Assembly: GCA_964007475.1 (NCBI GenBank)
Contig: OZ023273.1
Location: 102,918,485-102,982,484, forward strand
Length of the DNA stretch: 64,000 nt
From: Hybos culiciformis
Taxonomy: Eukaryota > Arthropoda > Insecta > Diptera > Hybotidae
Reading direction: 5' to 3'
Part shown: in pieces, positions 23,634-33,132 of the stretch
Layout: every line of letters begins with the position of its first letter
Numbering within the stretch: position 1 is the stretch's first letter
Program-made: the position numbers and the translations under genes
Notes under the pieces: model-generated
Seen by the model: only the letters and a program-made list of their open reading frames with translations
Databases searched by the model: none
Told to the model about the DNA's origin: nothing

Positions 23634-23987
23634 AATATATAATGTTTGACGGTAATAAATTTCGATATAAAGTCCTGTTAGTAAAATATATATTACATTC
23701 TTTTATTTAAAATGGAATATTTTTTGTGGTTTTTGAGGTTTTATTAAATAAAAATTTTCATTGTATTTATTAGTTTCGACTTCAATTAGTAAACATTCTT
23801 TTTTGTAATACCTACCATCTATTTGAAATTGGCACTTACATTTGTGTAATTTTAAAAATGAAACTTTTATTGTCATGCATACCATAGCTTAATATTTTAA
23901 ATGAATATCATAGTCTGTTTGATTATTTTCCAATTATTTAAATAATATCACGAATATATAAACAATAATATGTAGATGTTATGTACA
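23634..23987. other. AT-rich DNA, no gene seen
   Basis: The open frame on the minus strand at 23703-23885 has no recognisable domain. Nothing else is supported. Confidence 0.4.
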
Positions 23988-24100
23988 TACACGGTCCAAA
24001 ATTTCAGTTTTTTTTTTAAACTTAATTCATAAAAACATGGTTTAAAATAATATTTTAAACAAAAAATTCAGTATTTAAAACTTGCTAAAGTTTAATTCAA

Positions 24101-24479
24101 ATTTCTATACTTTTTTAGTTAAAAACTAAACTATTTTAGTTTACATTTTGATTTAAAACATCAAAGTTTATATTTTAAAACTTTAAAGTTTTAAATTAAA
24201 ATTTAGCTCCGGTTTCTAAACATTTTTAGTTTAAAACTTAACTATTTTAGTTTACATTTTGATCTAAAACATCAAAGTTTATATTTTAAAACTTTAAAGT
24301 TTTAAATTAAAATTTAGCTCCGGTTTCTAAACATTTTTAGTTTAAAACTTAACTATTTTAGTTTACATTTTGATCTAAAACATCAAAGTTTATATTTTAA
24401 AACTTTAAAGTTTTAAATTAAAATTTAGCTCCGGTTTCTAAACATTTTTAGTTTAAAACTTAACTATTTTAGTTTACAT
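24101..24479 (+). repeat. 111-bp tandem repeat, about 3.3 copies
   Basis: The unit contains TTAGCTCCGGTTTCTAAAC, and this landmark recurs every 111 bp (CTCCGG at 24207, 24318, 24429). Units 2 and 3 look identical; the first is more diverged. The unit is rich in self-complementary words such as AAACTTTAAAGTTT. Confidence 0.9.
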
Positions 24480-24650
24480 GTTTAATTTAAAACCCTAAAG
24501 TTTACATTTTTCTTTTGTATTTTTGTATAACGATGTAAGGTTTTACTATTCTTGCATTTTTTGTATGACGATGTAAGGTTTTTACTTGTCAATAACTTTC
24601 ACAGGTACACATAATTTATATTTTCTATTTTGTACACGTTTATAATTTTA

Positions 24651-24790
24651 ATACTGTAGCCGAGAGGTAGAGTGGTAGAATGAAATGCTAAAGAACGAGG
24701 TTCGAATCCCGAAGAAAGGGTTAAGAGAAAAAAAAAAGAAAATAAAAGAAAAAAAAAAGAAAAAAAAAGAAAAAAAAAGAAAAAAAAAAT
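24651..24790 (+). repeat. tRNA-derived SINE-like module with A-rich tail
   Basis: The A-box-like TAGCCGAGAGGTAGAG is followed by a perfect B box GGTTCGAATCCCG and GAAGAAAGGGTTAAG, then a long AAAAAG-type tail (to about 24790). The order is the same as at 22330-22407, but the sequence differs enough to be a different copy or family. Not a functional tRNA. Confidence 0.65.
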
Positions 24791-25002
24791 TAAATAAATT
24801 TTTTAATTTTTTAATCTTCAGTTTAAAATTTAAACTATTTCGTTTAACACATTATGTTAAACATCTTCAGTTTAAAATTTATTCTTTTTTGTTTAAATTA
24901 TTTATTATAGACTAAAAAGTTTAAAACTTAAACTTATATTGGTGTGGAACTATATAGAAACTTTTAAGTTTAAAAAAAAAACTGAAATTTTGGACCGTGT
25001 AC

Positions 25003-25950
25003 AAGAACTTAGTACAAATTTCATAATACCAAAGGACTTTTTTGTTTCTTCGTTAATTTGTAAACTTTGGATACAATTATTTTATTGAAAAGTTCTTGTG
25101 TTCATAGTAAGTAATTAGAGTGCAGTTTGCAACAAAAAAATAAAGAAAAAAGAAAAAGAAAAAAAAAAGGAAGCAATTAAATGTGATTTATGAGTGAAAG
25201 ATACATAAAGTGTAGGTGAAAACTGTTAGCTGTTAGAAATTAAGTTTTTTTTTTTTATAAATTTCATTGTGATCTATGAAAATTTACTTTGTGTAAAAAC
25301 TTTTAATTATGCATATAAATTAATTAAGTGCTTTTACATATATATTTATATAAAGTCATACAATTATATACGTAACGTATTTATGTAACTATATATAAAC
25401 ATTTTACTATGCCACAGATACAATGCCAATGTATCTTGTTAATTCATTCTATATTATACATAAAGACTATGAAGAATATAGAGAGTTGTCTTTTATACTT
25501 CTGCAGGATCCATATTAAAATTTTTTTTTTAAGTTGATGGTGCATACGTTTAATTTTAAATTACCAAAAAATTAATAAAAATGCTTTAAAAATATGAAAA
25601 AAAAAATGATATAGGTTTGTTGGTGGCACACCAAGTCAAATTCTAAAATTCCAGAGACCACATCTTTAAATTACATTAAATCCGCAAAATGATCTAAATC
25701 TAGATTAACTGAATTATTTTTTCAATTAAACCATTCAATTTGGACGAAAAATTAATATTATTAGATTTTTAAATTATCTCTTTCTTTTGTTCTTCAGAGA
25801 GAATATAATTGATGGTTTTTATAAATTAAATATTTCAGAAATTTATCTGTTATGGGAAGTGGAAATAATTTATAATTAATATCTTTTGAAGGTTTCCTTT
25901 TTTAATTCACATTTAAATCTATTTTTTACTTTATTTTATAACTAATGTGT
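25003..25950. other. AT-rich DNA, no gene seen
   Basis: AT-rich with A/T homopolymers. No supported gene or repeat. Confidence 0.5.
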
Positions 25951-25953
25951 TTT

Positions 25954-26033
25954 GTTTTTATTCAGCAACAAACATTGGGGAGTAATGGGTACTGTTTTTA
26001 TTCAGCAACAAACATTGGGGAGTAATGGGTACT
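25954..26033 (+). repeat. Exact 40-bp tandem duplication
   Basis: The segment starting GTTTTTATTCAGCAACAAAC occurs twice back to back with no mismatch seen (25954-25993, 25994-26033). Confidence 0.9.
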
Positions 26034-26269
26034 CGACATGGAGAATTGACAAAGACATATATTATTATTTCTACATCATGACAACATAATTTACTAAAAT
26101 GTCAAATACAAAAGTTGAAGGAGGCTAAAAATATTATAACAAACAATTCTATCATTGACAAAGAATTTATTGGGGTCTGGAAGTCATATCAAACATCAAT
26201 CGTATTGAAACCCATTTGTCGGTATTTTTGATGATTTTTAACACGGATGATTGTAGTGTCACTAATAAA

Positions 26270-26915
26270 TTTTAAAAGTACGGCCTAAGGCCTCGGATTT
26301 ATAACGGCCTCTAAAAATAAAAAAAAATAAAAATATAAATTAAAAAAAAAAAAGACTATGTTCATTTTTTTTTTTTAATTATAAATATTTTTTTGTTTTA
26401 AACTTTATCAGTTTTAATTTTTTTACTGTCTACGTTCTGGGCCTCAAATTCAATAATAATATGTACTGTTAACTGAACTATGTTTATTTGGACTTTTAGT
26501 ACTCCCTTACAAAATAAAATATATGATACACAAAATACAAGTTAGGTATTATCATTGATTAATAATATTATTACTTAATGGTATTATGTATAAGTGTAAG
26601 AATTTGAACATATTCCAAATAAAACTAAATCACTTAGCTGTCATTGCCATTGAAAGCGACGCATAGAGTATAGACTAGTAAAAAAAATCAACTATGACTC
26701 CTTAATTGTTAGTTTTGCAAAAAATAAATCACGAAAACAAAAATTATAAATGAGCTTAAATAATTTCTAACAAAATATACCAGTCAAAAATGTTCTTTCT
26801 TTTGTCAAAATTTTGAAAATAAGCCATTGAAAAAAATTGCAAAAAAAATTTAAAGGGGGGCCACAAAAATTGATTTTTTCCTAGGGCCTCAACTTGTTAA
26901 AATCCGCCTTTGCGT
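26270..26915. mobile_element. Possible decayed element with GGCC-rich ends
   Basis: The left side reads ACGGCCTAAGGCCTCGGATT. The right side, reverse-complemented, reads AAAGGCGGATTTTAACAAG and then TTGAGGCCCTAGG. Both are GC-rich islands around an AT-rich middle, and they share a GGATTTA word near a GGCCT word. This resembles worn hAT ends, but no clean TIR or target duplication is visible. Confidence 0.25.
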
Positions 26916-27452
26916 ATACATATACACATATGAAATTTCCTAGTTCTAGATTCTAGAAGATTGATAATCTTACTTTGGTTACACATTATTTTAATCGGGA
27001 TAATTTGAACAACAAAATGTATGTAAAAGTATTATATTTCAATAAAATACATTCAATGAAATTTGAATAGAAATAAATATTTATACAAAAAAAAAACCAA
27101 TAAAACATCAATTTCATAAAACATAAATCTTTAATCATTTTTTTTCCTGGCAATAAAAATATTTCTATTGACCTTTATTAAGTAATGTTATAACATGTAA
27201 ATTGATTGTACTTACATGTATACATGTACAAAGTAAATATTTAATTAAAAAAAAAAAATCATTTTAAATTTACTCAAATAATGAAAATTATTGATATCAA
27301 GAATTAAAGTTGATATCAATTCATTGATTTATTTAAATTTGATTTAATTTGTCATGATTTAATTTCATAAATAAATTTTGAATTTTATGGTAAGAAATAT
27401 TTGAAATTATTTTTTTCGAAAAATAAAATAATAATTCATTAAATTTCATCAA

Positions 27453-27700
27453 AATGTCAGGAAAATTTGTTTCTCGTCGTCGAACTAAAAAACCATTTCT
27501 CCTATACAAAGAATTTAATAATTTATTTTATGTACGCCGATCAAATACCTTATAATGTAAATAATGCAAAGAAATTATAAGTCAAGAATGGCCTTATAAA
27601 AAAAAAAAATGACCCCAGTTTTTGTTTGCAATGATGTTCCCAGTTTAATCTCCGATGGCATAAAAAATGTAAACCAACTAAAGAAAATGTGAACCAAATA
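27453..27700 (+). repeat. Dispersed repeat, copy A (decayed, perhaps once coding)
   Basis: Segments here (GCCGATCAAATACCTTATAA, AATGGCC preceded by AAGTCAAG, TTTTTGTTTGCAATGATG) recur in the same order on the opposite strand at 39.31-40.21 kb. From ATG 27453 a short frame runs with a basic start (MSGKFVSRRRTKKPFLLYKE) to a stop after 33 codons. A further match (ATGGGACAAAATCAAACC) lies at about 30635 and at 39311-39330 (complement), so copy A was probably split by the insertions at 28.1-30.4 kb. The identity of the parent element is unknown. Confidence 0.5.
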
Positions 27701-27978
27701 AAAAATGAATGTTATTATTACTTTTTTATTATACCGTAATAGTTTTTATTTTTTTTTAATTTCAATATATTTAAACTCATCAAAACAATATTTTGAAATG
27801 AATTAATAATTCTATAAAGCTTGGTAGGAATCTTTTAATGAATTAAATCAAACAATTCAAAAAAAAGTTAAACATTAAAAAAATTTAATGCGTTTGGGGT
27901 CGTTATGTTGTATTTAGTGCTATAGAATTTAGAATTTAAATGGAGTATTATATGCGTCAATACACATGCAATCATTTA

Positions 27979-28075
27979 GATGCATCTGCGTAAAAATGAA
28001 AAAATTAAGATGCCTCAGCGTATATAATGAAAAAATTTAGATGCATCAGCGTAAATAATGAAATCATTTAGATGT
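27979..28075 (+). repeat. Tandem repeat of about 31 bp, three copies
   Basis: The word AGATGC(A/C)TC(A/T)GCGTA recurs at 27979, 28009 and 28040, with a fourth partial start at 28071. Each is followed by AATGAAAAAATTTA-like sequence. It is directly upstream of the hAT-like element at 28144. Confidence 0.8.
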
Positions 28076-28303
28076 TTCGTATTGAATATTACGTAATACC
28101 TAAACAAACATAATATCTCTCACAATATTTCAATACAGCGAAACAGTGCTGTCGTTTTAAATATCCATAAAGCAGTAGAAATTCAAAAAAAAGAGCAGTA
28201 GATTAGAAAAAAAAGCAGTAGATTTCAACTAATAAAGCGGTTGCAAAAAGTTTTTACTCTTTGAGCTCGACTTGTTTCTTTGCCTGTTTGTCTCTACCAA
28301 TAA

Positions 28304-28523
28304 ATAAAAAACATCTTTTATTTTAAATATTTACATATTATCAAAGGAACTAAAAATTTTTTTACCTCCCTGGCTAGAACTTACTAAATTGGTAATAAAA
28401 CTTACACTAAAAACAATTAGTGTAAGTTTTATTACCAATTTAGAAAGTTCTAGCCAGGGAGGTAAAAAAATTTTTAGTTCCTTTGATAATATGTAAATAT
28501 TTAAAATAAAAGATGTTTTTTGT
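28304..28523. repeat. Near-perfect palindrome, two 107-bp arms, 6-nt loop
   Basis: The arm 28304-28410 and the arm 28417-28523 are inverted copies with about one mismatch seen, separated by only AAACAA. The middle of the arms includes TTTTTACCTCCCTGGCTAG. Transcribed from either strand it would form a hairpin over 100 bp long. It lies inside the hAT-like element at 28144-29859. It may be a separate MITE or a foldback duplication. Confidence 0.9.
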
Positions 28524-28880
28524 GCTTTTCCAATTTGTGCTTTTCCAAATATATAATAATAGTACACCACTTAAATAGTATTGCTTTTGATGCACTATAA
28601 ATGAATTTAATTTTTAATTATAAAAAATATATAAAATATTTTTTTTAATTTTGGAAACATTAATTGATTTAATCCATTTTTTAAATAGAAAATTTCGTCT
28701 CGAAATTTCACCAAATCATTTTCTTTGGTTTTTTAAAAAAGAAAACTCTAAATTAATAAGTTGTCTCAACTAATTTCATCTAATTCCTCAACATCATCTA
28801 CATCTTCAACTTCAATTCGATTCGGGAACGCTTTAATCAAATGTACTAAAGAAGGTACCAAATTCTTTGGATCTATTTTG

Positions 28881-29626
28881 TTTTTTTTTTTTTTTTTTTT
28901 TATTAAAGTTACCAAATCACTAGGTGGGATACCTTTTATACTATAAGAAGTATGGATTTGGTAATGAGGACTGGAAGTTTAGACGGGATTAAAAAGTGCG
29001 ACAGTTAGTAGGTAATCATTTACACTCTTCTTAAAGCGGCGCAAGTCGTAAATCAAACGTCCGCCAGCTGTTGGGAACAGTTTTGATGGGAGAGCATTCC
29101 ATATTCTCAAGGTGCGAATTGAAAACGAATCTCCAAAGCTCGTTCTATCACATCTGGGAATTTTGACGAAGAATGGGTGTGACGTTGAAGCGGTACGTGT
29201 TTGACGTGAAAATACTTGAAGTTGAGGAAGTAGGGCCTTTACTTCCAGGGAACACGTATTTATAAAAAAATGGAAAGTGAACCTATATTACGACGATGGT
29301 TGAGTGAAGTTAATGAGCTGGTGGTTTGGTGATCGTTGATCAATCTAATAGCCCTTCTCTGAACTTTGTCCAGGTACTCAAGATGGGTTTTAGGAGCACC
29401 AGCCCATATATGCGAATTGTATTCTAATTTTGGTCGTATGTAGGATTTATAAATGTTTAAGAGATCAGAGGGGGAAAAGTATTGTTTACATCTTTTTAAA
29501 AAACCAAGACATTTCGCTGCGTTTTTTGCCGTTTCGAAAATATAAATTTTCCAGCTTAAATCGCTGGTTATTTTCGAACCTAAAATGTCAATACTTTCGC
29601 CTTGAAAAGAAAATTGGGGATCAAAT
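28881..29626 (-). mobile_element. 5'-truncated antisense copy of the 15-kb non-LTR retrotransposon
   Basis: On the minus strand this matches the 3' quarter of the element at 14965-18303: end of RT, C-terminal domain, 3' UTR and poly(A) (poly-T at 28881-28900 on +). Two deletions are visible: 18 bp (GESI joined directly to DILGSK, in frame) near 29590, and about 16 bp near 29265 that breaks the frame. An open stretch of about 120 codons remains (29260-29631) and contains LEYNSHIWAGAPK, but the catalytic FADD is absent. Dead on arrival by 5' truncation. Confidence 0.92.
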
Positions 29627-29988
29627 TCCAATTTGTTTTAAAAAAGGGTCATTAAAATTAAATCTTTCAAAAATCTAACACATTAAACAGTTTCATTATC
29701 ATAGATCATAACATATAAAAGAAACTCAGAGAAATATTTAAAAATGATTATTAATGAGGAAGAACGAAAAAGCAGTAGATTTTAGAAAAAAGCAGTAGGG
29801 CAGTAGATAATATCAAAAAGCAGTAGATCTACTGCTAAAGCAGTAGAACGACAGCACTGCAGCCAAATACAAAAAAAAAAAAAAATGAGAAAAAATGAGA
29901 AGAAAAAATATTCTCTCCTTGCAACTACCTCGCCCCTACGCATTAAAACAGTATATTGGATATGTTAACAAAATTTGTTATACAACTC

Positions 29989-30046
29989 GTTCTGTATTTA
30001 CACAAAAATACATTGACACTTGTCAATGTATTTTTGTGTATACAGA
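29989..30046. repeat. 58-bp palindrome
   Basis: GTTCTGTATTTACACAAAAA pairs with TTTTTGTGTATACAGAAC across a few-nt loop, with one or two mismatches. No target duplication was identified. Possibly a tiny MITE relic. Confidence 0.7.
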
Positions 30047-30370
30047 ACTCTTAATTAATAACAAATTTAGTTTACATATTCAATAATCTACTATAAGATA
30101 CCTAATGCACAATAAGTAAAAAATTAAAACAATTAAATATTAAAAAGTAAAGTTTTAAGTAAGTTTAATTTTTATAAATTTTTTTACGCATATTTGATTA
30201 AAACAATTTCTTCCATTTTCACAAAAAAATTGTTACAATATATTTTCTTTGTTTTCCGAATTTCTCATCTGTAATATGATTTTCAAAATTAAGATCCTAC
30301 ATAGAACTTCTTACTATTAAATTCAATACTTCTATTTAAAATAAAATCTTCAATCAAATTTTTTGTTTCA

Positions 30371-30430
30371 TTTAAGTATAAAAGATATCCCACCTACTAG
30401 TGATTTGATAGCTATAATAAAAAAAAAAAA
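30371..30430 (+). mobile_element. 3' terminal fragment of the same non-LTR family
   Basis: The segment TTTAAGTATAAAAGATATCC continues to GTGATTTGATAGCTATAATAA plus an A run, matching the last 55-60 bp of the retrotransposon at 14965-18303. This is an extreme 5' truncation and the third copy in the window. Confidence 0.8.
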
Positions 30431-30432
30431 TA

Positions 30433-31580
30433 TTTGTATTTGGTAAGAATTAAAAAAAGGACGGTTTTTTTACTTTATAAAAAACATCTTGTTTTGTTTA
30501 TATTTATAATTTATTTTCATTAATAAATTAAGTAAAAACATACTCTCTATGATTAATGAAAATAAAATTGTAATTATGAATATTTATTATTCACTTCAAA
30601 AAAAAAATTATTATTTTCACAAATGTTAAACTATATTATATGGGACAAAATCAAACCTTGTGGAAAAAAGCAAAAAAAAAATTTAAAAATAAAAAAACAC
30701 CAGAAGCACTGAAAATAGTCTAATCTTGTGCAAAATTTAGTTGACTATCTTAATAATTTGATGGTTATCTAAAAAAAATTTTTTTTTGGCTTTTTTTAAA
30801 TAAAAATTAAAAATTTGTCATGAGATAAAAAAAAAAAAAAGAAGAAAAATCACGAAATTTTTATATTATTTAATGTTTTTTATTTTTTTATTGCAATTAT
30901 TATATATATACAAAAATTACATTATAAATTAGAGAAAAAAAATGTAGTCTGACTCGGAATCTGAATAAATCTCGAAATAAATTTGTTTTCTAATTTTTGC
31001 ATTCATTTTCATATATTTTGTTCTTAAATTTCTCGTATCGCTCCGGATTTATATTTTATTGTCGCCAAATATCTGATATTATATTGCTTCCTCTTTGCTG
31101 ATTTTCGGTCTATGAAATGTAGAAAAATTTCCTATTAATTAAAATTTCTTACTCATGACATTTGATGTAATTTTTGAAATCAATAAAATTTACTAATTAT
31201 TTTGAAATAATTTGAAAAAGTTGATATACATGGTCATGATTTAAATAATAAACGACCTCCCTTTGTGTTTTAATTTCGGATATTCTTTGTTTTTTTGCAT
31301 AAATTATCAAATAAATATATTCTCACTCTTGACAATCAAAAACTTTACTTACCATTTTTGTTCTCAAAAACAAGAAAAAAAATTTTTTTTAACAAAATTT
31401 ACATGGATTTCATTTTTTATATAAATTAGTAACCGTTTTGTAAATTTATTTTAGTTTTTTTTTTTTTTTTTTAACTAAAAATACATATTTTACTTAAAAT
31501 ATCATGAGCTAGAAAAAACACCGACATCCAAAAAAAGTAAAAAAACCGATACAATGAAGGGACAGCCAGATACCAAAATT
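30433..31580. other. AT-rich DNA with possible decayed coding relic
   Basis: Mostly AT-rich. Around 30635-30720 (+) a frame reads GQNQTLWKKAKKKF, matching the dispersed repeat near 39.31 kb. Around 30950-31125 (-) a GC-richer stretch reads NPERYEKFKNKIYENECKN, with nearby stops. Both look like worn coding sequence of unknown element origin. No gene is called. Confidence 0.3.
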
Positions 31581-31596
31581 TGAGTGAGTGCCCCTT

Positions 31597-31960
31597 GTAC
31601 AATTTTTCAATTTGTATGGAGAAAAAATTGTACAACTGGTATTTTTCTCTGTGCAACTTGTAAAAAATAATCCAGTTGCACAATTGACCAGTTGTACAAT
31701 TTACCAGTTGTACAATCGATTCATCCAATTGTACAGACAAATTTACCACTTGTACAATTTAGTTATCACCACTTGTACATTTTAGACCAGTTGTACAATC
31801 CTTTTTTTCTCAAATTAACCACTTGTACAATTTTTGATCAGGTGTACAATATTTATTTTTATAAAATTAACCATTTGTACAATTTTTGACCAGTTGTACA
31901 ATTTATCTTTTATCAAATTAACCACTTGTACAATTTTTAACCAGTTGTACAATCTCTATG
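31597..31960 (+). repeat. Outer left array of TTGTACAA palindrome units
   Basis: About fifteen copies of the 13-mer CCA(C/G)TTGTACAAT or close variants, with CCACTTG and CCAGTTG versions often alternating. Spacing is about 20-30 bp, in larger units of about 50-55 bp that include TCAAATTAACC. TTGTACAA is a perfect 8-bp palindrome inside each. Confidence 0.85.
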
Positions 31961-32039
31961 GTAAAGTTATAACCGTAAAAAACTAAGCAAAATGTATGGA
32001 AAAGCTGTTGTGCATAATGGGTGACCGTGCCCTAGCGGG

Positions 32040-32275
32040 GGATGGAAATAAGGCCGCTAGGATTTTTTGTTGCGGTCTTATTTCATTTTGAAAAATGAAA
32101 TTAGACCGCAAAAAAAGTCCTCGCGGCCTTATTTCATTTTGATAAATGAAATAAGACCGCGACCAAAATCATCGCTGCCTTATTTCATTTTGAAAAATGA
32201 AATAAGACCGCGACAAAAAAAAAATTTTTTTGGAGGGCTAATTCCATTTTTATAAATGAAATAAGGCCGCGTAGT
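32040..32275 (+). repeat. Inner tandem array of palindromic units
   Basis: Four to five units, each a palindrome of the form GCGGCCTTATTTCATTTT / GAAAAATGAAATAAGACCGC, separated by A-rich or GTCCTCG-type spacers. The half-unit resembles the GGCGGCGCTATTTCAGTTTT half-unit of the 54-kb locus, so the two arrays are probably related by divergence. Confidence 0.85.
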
Positions 32276-32455
32276 AATTTCATGTAATTTCACGCCGCAA
32301 ATCCCACTGACCAACCGCCCGCCCGCCGCCCTGCTGCCCCCTGCCCTGTGTGCTCACCTCACAAGATTTTTTATTGAGGTCTTATTTCATTTTGAAACAT
32401 GAAATTAGACCTCCACGCGGCCTTATTTCACTGTGCCGCCCTAGCGCCTTTTCCA

Positions 32456-32735
32456 AAAATTGTACAAGTGGTAAATTACAAAAAAAAAAAAGAATGTACA
32501 ACTGTCAAAAATTGTACAAGTGGTTAATTCGAAAAAATCGAGATTGTACAACTGGTCTAAAATGTACAACTGCATTGTACAACTGGCACTAGTCTGTACA
32601 AGTGGTCAATTGTACAAGTGGAATCTTTTTACCACTTGTACAATCCAAAAAACCAGATGTACAATTAAATTTTAAATTGTACAAGTGGTATTTTGGATTG
32701 TACAACTGGTACAAAAAAATTGTACAACTGGTAAT
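32456..32735 (-). repeat. Outer right array of TTGTACAA palindrome units
   Basis: About ten copies of ATTGTACAA(G/C)TGG in the orientation opposite to the outer left array. It ends at the insertion point of the Jockey-like element (GTACAACTGGTAATT, 32722-32736). Confidence 0.85.
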
Positions 32736-33132
32736 TTTTTTTTTTTTTTTTTTTTAAATCCATTTTTATTTTTATTCATTTCATAATATTTACAATAATT
32801 AAAAAAAGAACAGAAAAAATTAATAATTTCTTAATTTGCTAAATCTAATGCTTACAACTAAGAACTCTAGATTATTATTTATTTTAATTTTTTAACTTTA
32901 TTATTGTATCTTAATTTTTATTTACTAATGTTTTATGTTTTATTTTTCTTTAATTATTTTATAATTGGAAAATTTATAAAACCAATTTTATTTCTTTAAA
33001 TTTTATTTTAACTAAAAGTAACTTAACCTACCTAAAAACAAAAAAAAAAAAAAATTAAAAAATAAATAAAATGCTTATAATCCTTATCATAAACTAATAT
33101 TTTATAGTCCAGTATCATATACTTATTTTATT

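Larger units (their letters stand above)
23990..24999. mobile_element. TA-flanked TIR element with tandem repeats and a tRNA-like module, 1.0 kb
   Basis: The ends are a perfect 36-bp inverted repeat starting CACGGTCCAAAATTTCAG, flanked by TA on both sides (23988-23989, 25000-25001). Inside, in order: a 111-bp tandem array (24101-24479), a tRNA-like module with an A-rich tail (24651-24790), and TTTAAAC-rich quasi-palindromic sequence. No coding capacity. The perfect TIR suggests recent activity. The same overall plan (CAC ends, TA flanks, quasi-repeats, Pol III-like module) occurs at 21565-22949. Confidence 0.85.
28144..29859. mobile_element. hAT-like element carrying nested repeats
   Basis: The termini CAGTGCTGTCGTT and AACGACAGCACTG are inverted. 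They are flanked by CAGCGAAA (28136-28143) and CAGCCAAA (29860-29867), an 8-bp duplication with one mismatch. Multiple AGCAGTAGAT words lie just inside both ends. The interior holds a near-perfect palindrome (28304-28523) and an antisense truncated non-LTR copy (28881-29626). No transposase frame. The superfamily call rests on the CAG ends and 8-bp flanks. Confidence 0.7.
31590..32735. mobile_element. Foldback-like element of nested inverted palindrome arrays, copy 1
   Basis: The order is symmetrical: outer left array with CCACTTGTACAAT and CCAGTTGTACAAT words (31597-31960); core 1 (about 31988-32035); inner array of TTATTTCATTTTGAAAAATG palindromes with GCGGCC/CCGC edges (32040-32275); a GC-rich core 2 with GCAAATCCCACTGACCAACC (about 32290-32360); a short inverted return of the inner array (32378-32440); and an outer right array with ATTGTACAAGTGG and ATTGTACAACTGG words (32456-32735). 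The left and right outer arrays are inverted relative to each other. Core 1 and core 2 recur at 54.23-55.31 kb. No protein is encoded. The Jockey-like retrotransposon has inserted in the outer right array; one or two further units lie beyond it at 38112-38136. The nearest known designs are FB/Galileo-type foldback elements, but no family is recognised. Confidence 0.65.

Noticed and set aside
28331..28570. 79-codon minus-strand frame
   Set aside because: It reads through a palindrome, so both halves are reverse complements of each other; no domain.
31471..31889. Several frames with NLPVVQ/LYNF repeats
   Set aside because: They are translations of the TTGTACAA array in different frames.
31597..32735. 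CRISPR-like array
   Set aside because: Short repeated words with variable spacing suggested it, but the units are palindromic, spacers are themselves repeats, orientation flips, and the DNA is eukaryotic.
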